Origin: Larix sibirica
Taxonomy: Eukaryota > Streptophyta > Pinopsida > Pinales > Pinaceae
NCBI GenBank assembly: GCA_004151065.3
Contig: NWUY0303923721.1
Coordinates: forward strand, 1,118-12,843
DNA: 11,726 bases
Direction: 5' to 3'
Made by a program: the position numbers and the translations under genes. This document shows positions 9,285 to 11,726 of the stretch, in pieces; the first letter of the stretch is position 1, and each line of letters starts with the position of its first letter. Below the pieces are notes generated by a model. It ran no database searches and had not been told where the DNA came from. It was given only the letters and a program-made list of their open reading frames with translations.

Positions 9285-9343
9285 GATTCAAACCCCATAC
9301 TTATTTATACTAAACTAGTCAAATGTAGTTGAGCTAACCCCTT
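9285..9343 (-). mobile_element. tRNA-like SINE head, copy B
   Basis: Minus-strand AAGGGGTTAGCTCAACTA (A box at 9326-9336) and GGTTTGAATC (B box at 9285-9294) lie with the same 42-base offset as in copy A. The seven bases before TAGCTCA equal the tRNA acceptor-stem length, so the presumed 5' end is near 9343, next to the (TA)n tract. Both boxes survive in both copies although the bases between them have changed. It is a decayed SINE or a pol III-like promoter relic. A poly(A) or poly(T) tail is not seen. Confidence 0.5.
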
Positions 9344-9347
9344 GAGC

Positions 9348-9361
9348 TATATATATATATA
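9348..9361. repeat. (TA)n tract beside the tRNA-like head, copy B
   Basis: Seven TA dinucleotides sit just upstream of the tRNA-like head on the minus strand. It is the shorter counterpart of 3339-3365. Confidence 0.88.
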
Positions 9362-9685
9362 AAACTAAAAATTATCTAAAATAATAAAAAATATCTCAAA
9401 CAATAAAGCTTCAAACATAAAACCCTCTAATCCAATCATAAAACAAAACTCTATATCTTTAAAATTAGAAACTTGATTGGTATAGCTATGGCAAAACTCA
9501 ATGGAAAGGTACACAATTGTAGGAAATAAAACCTTAAGGAAGGTTAGTAGATGTACAATGTATACTTTGACATTAAACATATGGTTTTGATCTTTGTAAC
9601 AAGTTGGTAAAGAATAAAAAACACAAATATCACATTTTCATGATCATTGGATATAATGGGAAAAGATATAAAAATGCGATCAAAC

Positions 9686-9742
9686 CTATTTGTCAATCCA
9701 GAATCAATAGCTCCTGTTTGTCAATCCAGAAATTAATGGCTC
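9686..9742. repeat. 28-bp tandem repeat just past the copy B edge
   Basis: Two units (9686-9713 and 9714-9742) share TTTGTCAATCCAGAA followed by TAATAGCTC or TAATGGCTC-like sequence. They lie about 30 bp beyond the end of the 3.6-kb repeat, in sequence unique to the right flank. Confidence 0.85.
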
Positions 9743-9780
9743 ATCCTTGTGCATCTCGATATTACAAAAAAGCTGTATAC

Positions 9781-10044
9781 CTATTACCCAAGGATGCATC
9801 TCCCAAAAGTGATAATCCATTAATTCCAAATCTCAAAAGCCGATCTGGTAGATACTAATAGATTCCAGTAATGGAATAGAAAATTTTGGAAAATAATTCA
9901 CAGCCAAAAAAAATAACAAATAACAAGGTATTTCCGTAAAAAAAAAAATCAAGGACGCATCGTACTACCCATGGAAAAATAAAAGGTATTTCCGTTTAAA
10001 AAAAATCAAGGACGCATCCTATTACCCAAGGATGCATCTCCCAA
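9781..10044. repeat. Dispersed and tandem short repeats of the right flank
   Basis: An exact 26-bp sequence, CTATTACCCAAGGATGCATC continuing into TCCCAA, occurs at 9781-9806 and again at 10019-10044. Between them a 58-bp period is present: AAGGTATTTCCGT, a poly(A) run, then TCAAGGACGCATC at 9925 and at 9983. CAAGGACGCATC and CAAGGATGCATC are variants of one motif, so this stretch has been built by several rounds of local duplication. Confidence 0.85.
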
Positions 10045-10052
10045 GTCAATAG

Positions 10053-10346
10053 AATATAAAGTGCAGGAACAAAAGAGGAAAACCTGGATTAATAGAAGGG
10101 GCAGCCAACAAAACTCATCCACCAAGAAGGAAAAGATTAAAAAGAGATCAAATTAGGAAGTCATTGTTAAGCCACATTTTAGAGAAGGAAAATGCCATAG
10201 CTGATACGAAACACCAGGCAGTAAGGAACTCTGCTAGAGTATACAATTTACAAAGATGCTTGAAAAATGTCAGGTTGATTCAGCAAAAGTCACACACGTG
10301 GACCAGCGAAGCCGTTAGAACAGCGTTTCAGTTCTTGCAGAACTAA
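10053..10346 (+). CDS. Unrecognised open frame, possible exon
   Basis: The frame is open for 97 codons between an upstream TAG (10050-10052) and a TAA (10344-10346). It has no ATG start; an exon preceded by a splice acceptor such as the CAG near 10066 would be a possible arrangement. The product is strongly basic near its start (PPRRKRLKR, nuclear-localisation-like) and then amphipathic and balanced in composition (RKSLLSHILEKENAIADTKH, later QRCLKNVRLIQQ). The codon content is much less skewed to lysine and asparagine than chance frames elsewhere in this AT-rich window. I do not recognise the family. It could be the last exon of a gene, a gene fragment carried by a repeat, or chance. It lies between two blocks of local duplication. 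Confidence 0.3.
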   Translation, partial: NIKCRNKRGKPGLIEGAANKTHPPRRKRLKRDQIRKSLLSHILEKENAIADTKHQAVRNSARVYNLQRCLKNVRLIQQKSHTWTSEAVRTAFQFLQN

Positions 10347-10527
10347 TGGGGTACAAATCTAAAATGAAATCAAATGTGAAGACAATATTTTACGCCCAGA
10401 AATATGTGTGAGGGCATGATTGCCAAAACAAAATGTTTAAGATTGATCATTTTTTTGCCGACCAAACGTGAAGCACATGTGAGAACACTAATTTTAGATC
10501 TGCAACAAACAGTGAAATTGCCCAGGG

Positions 10528-10789
10528 CACGAACAAACATCCATTGTAGAAGTGGTAGACACACAGCAAGGCAAGAAATACTTCTTGTAAATGCCATGCC
10601 CACAAGACTACCAAGGCAATTTTTATTTTCTTGTAGATTACTTCTTGTAAATACCAAGCACGAACAAACATCCATTGTAGAAGTGGTAGACACACAGCAA
10701 GGCAAGTAATACTTCTTGTAAATGCCATGCCCACAAGACTACCAAGGCAATTTTTATTTTCTTGTAGATTACTTCTTGTAAATACCAAG
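10528..10789. repeat. 131-bp perfect-period tandem duplication
   Basis: Units 10528-10658 and 10659-10789 are the same length and differ, by my alignment, at a single base (A at 10576, T at 10707). Each unit begins CACGAACAAACATCC and ends AATACCAAG. Each also contains two copies of ACTTCTTGTAAAT(G/A)CCA. The open frames seen here on both strands follow from the repeated sequence and are not taken as genes. Confidence 0.95.
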
Positions 10790-10832
10790 CAGCAAGACAA
10801 TTTTTATTTTCTTAAGCAGCAAGGCAATTTTT
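10790..10832. repeat. Decayed partial third unit
   Basis: CAGCAAGACAATTTTTATTT and then AGCAAGGCAATTTTTAAATC repeat the CAAGGCAATTTTTATTTTCTT part of the 131-bp unit twice more, with rapid divergence. They mark the right edge of the array. Confidence 0.7.
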
Positions 10833-10909
10833 AAATCTTTTTAAAATTTTGAGAAACGGAGTTGTTTAGTAAAGATACAATTTTGGTATGGTCAATACTG
10901 GTCACAATA

Positions 10910-10937
10910 TTGGGGAAAAACAAACTATTTTCCCCAA
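10910..10937. other. Perfect 10-bp-stem hairpin
   Basis: TTGGGGAAAA (10910-10919) and TTTTCCCCAA (10928-10937) are exact inverted repeats with an 8-base loop. There is no T-run or gene end nearby to suggest a terminator role. It may be a footprint of a small inverted-repeat element. Confidence 0.8.
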
Positions 10938-11147
10938 ATACAATAACTTATTACAGAAAACTGTTTCAGAATACCTATAATAAACATTTTCACTTTACCC
11001 CTGTAATCTGTTTTATCTAAGAGAAGGAAGACAGAGGAAAGGAGGAGTTAATACTGTTAATGTTGAAACCATTAAAGCTTACCCATTTTGAGTAGCTGCT
11101 AACAGCCTTCGGGCAAAGGCTACAGGAATTAGAAGGTTCAGTTTGAT

Positions 11148-11275
11148 AGACTGTCAAGGTGAATCCAACTGAATCGTACCGTCAATGTGGATACGTGCGC
11201 GAGGGTGTTGGAAATCTAATGGAATTGGAATATTGTTTAGGTGGGTTTGACTGAATTCTACGGAGATGACAGTCT
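11148..11275. repeat. 128-bp stretch bounded by 9-bp inverted repeats
   Basis: AGACTGTCA (11148-11156) and TGACAGTCT (11267-11275) are perfect inverted repeats 110 bp apart, and GAT occurs directly outside each end. This resembles a small inverted-repeat element with a 3-bp target duplication. Ends this short can arise by chance and the terminal sequence fits no DNA-transposon family I can name. Confidence 0.35.
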
Positions 11276-11332
11276 GATACAGAACAATAAGGAGACCCAA
11301 CAATGCAGATGGAGACGCTAAAGACATGGCTT

Positions 11333-11422
11333 GTAGCCAGGCTACCATCCTAAGAGAACCGCTAGCACTACGGTTGGCGAACCTAGAGAACCAACGAGCA
11401 CCACAGCTTGCAAGCCAGGTGC
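11333..11422. other. Cluster of short palindromes
   Basis: GTAGCC-A-GGCTAC (11333-11345), AACCG...CGGTT (11357-11375) and a nested palindrome with arms GCACC/GGTGC around GCTTGCAAGC (11398-11422) follow each other within 90 bp. GAGAACC also recurs directly. No tRNA or known small RNA fold is matched. Confidence 0.6.
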
Positions 11423-11430
11423 CTTATGGA

Positions 11431-11726
11431 TGGTGTAAAAGTTAAAAACTATAGGCACTCTTTAAATTTTGTATTCATCTTGTATTTTTTATTATTTTGT
11501 AAAATTCTCTAGTTAAAATTTTGGACTTTTTCAGTGTATGTAGTGTATTGTTAAAATCTAAAAACTATTATTTTGGTATTAAAAGGAAAGTGTGGTAGTA
11601 TGTAACAGTTAAACCATATTTATATTTATATTACTAAGCAACATGTGATTTTAGGGTTAAATTAGTATATTTATTTTAATTTTGGATTTATTAAGCATGG
11701 AGAGGGATCAAATTTTTTGAGGTGTA
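11431..11726. other. AT-rich tail, nothing recognised
   Basis: This stretch is mostly A and T, with no open frame of note, no repeat shared with the rest of the window and no clear element terminus. Confidence 0.6.

Larger units (their letters stand above)
6069..9656. repeat. Copy B of a 3.6-kb direct repeat
   Basis: This is the second copy of the segment at 28-3651, same orientation, starting near GTGATATAACTG and ending at ATTGGATATA. All internal landmarks occur in the same order: the imperfect tandem near the left end, the LTR-like block, the three 67-bp units, microsatellites, the tRNA-like head and the AT-rich end. Copy B carries a private 55-bp tandem duplication (about 6516-6625) and a longer (AC)n tract (8816-8860), and lacks most of the microsatellite expansion of copy A. 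Sequence beyond 9656 does not resemble sequence beyond 3651, which argues against a simple tandem duplication with shared spacer. Confidence 0.93.
11050..11430. other. Less AT-rich, structure-dense block of unknown origin
   Basis: Base composition is visibly richer in G and C than the sequence on either side. On the minus strand 11154-11423 is open for about 89 codons, with a hydrophobic stretch (SALLGLLIVLY) after an internal ATG at 11348 and then PIPLDF and RIHIDGTIQLDSP. I recognise no family in it. A second minus-strand frame over 11330-11430 is also open and hydrophobic, so openness alone is weak evidence. The block could be part of a transposon or a gene relic. Confidence 0.3.

Noticed and set aside
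9365-9580. Minus-strand open frame found in both copies (counterpart 3381-3566)
   Set aside because: Over 180 aligned bases I count about 20 differences, giving 14 amino acid changes among 61. That is what neutral drift would give, so there is no sign of protein-level selection.
28-9656. The two 3.6-kb repeats as paired LTRs of one 9.6-kb retrotransposon
   Set aside because: The outer ends are not TG...CA, no primer binding site or polypurine tract adjoins them, there is no matching target duplication, and the spacer holds the tail of an unrelated copia element with its own LTR start.
10370-10800. Overlapping open frames on both strands (about 100-117 codons)
   Set aside because: They arise from the 131-bp tandem duplication, read through both units in several frames, and contain repeated peptide segments without any recognisable domain.
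11332-11400. tRNA gene
   Set aside because: Inverted repeats and a GGTTCG-like motif on the minus strand drew attention, but no cloverleaf with properly spaced A and B boxes can be formed.
1-11726. A novel defence, CRISPR or operon-type system
   Set aside because: No regularly spaced repeat-spacer array, no clustered genes and no intact open frames of useful length exist. The content is eukaryotic repeat DNA.

Overview
The window looks like repeat-rich, AT-rich intergenic DNA from the nuclear genome of a plant. The reasons are a decayed Ty1-copia retrotransposon end, two tRNA-like SINE-type promoter heads, a TG...CA-bounded LTR-like block, many dinucleotide microsatellites and no intact gene. 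A seed plant with a large genome, such as a conifer, would fit, but the sequence does not prove it. No bacterial-style operon, RNA gene, CRISPR array or complete protein-coding gene is visible.

The main structure is a direct duplication of about 3.6 kb: copy A at about 28-3651 and copy B at about 6069-9656. Both have the same orientation and internal order, and are roughly 85-94% identical in the stretches I aligned by eye. Each copy holds, in plus-strand order: an imperfect tandem of about 100-114 bp; an LTR-like block of about 1.57 kb oriented on the minus strand with a TATA-like box; inside it a three-unit 67-bp tandem array; microsatellites; a minus-strand tRNA-like A-box/B-box pair beside a (TA)n tract; and an AT-rich end segment. 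The sequence after copy B does not match the sequence after copy A. The pair is therefore two dispersed copies of one segment, not a simple 6-kb tandem duplication.

The spacer (3652-6068) is unique in the window. It contains the 3' end of a decayed Ty1-copia element on the plus strand: the RNase H C-terminus, a polypurine tract and the start of a 3' LTR at 5140. A private 67-bp tandem duplication lies within it. The rest of the spacer has no recognisable gene.

The right flank (9657-11726) differs in character. It has short tandem repeats, one open frame of 98 codons (10053-10346) that is the best candidate for a real exon, a nearly perfect 131-bp tandem duplication (10528-10789), a perfect 10-bp-stem hairpin, and a less AT-rich block (about 11050-11430) with clustered inverted repeats and a possible 128-bp inverted-repeat element. 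No genes can be shown to work together here. The biology is transposon accumulation, duplication and decay.
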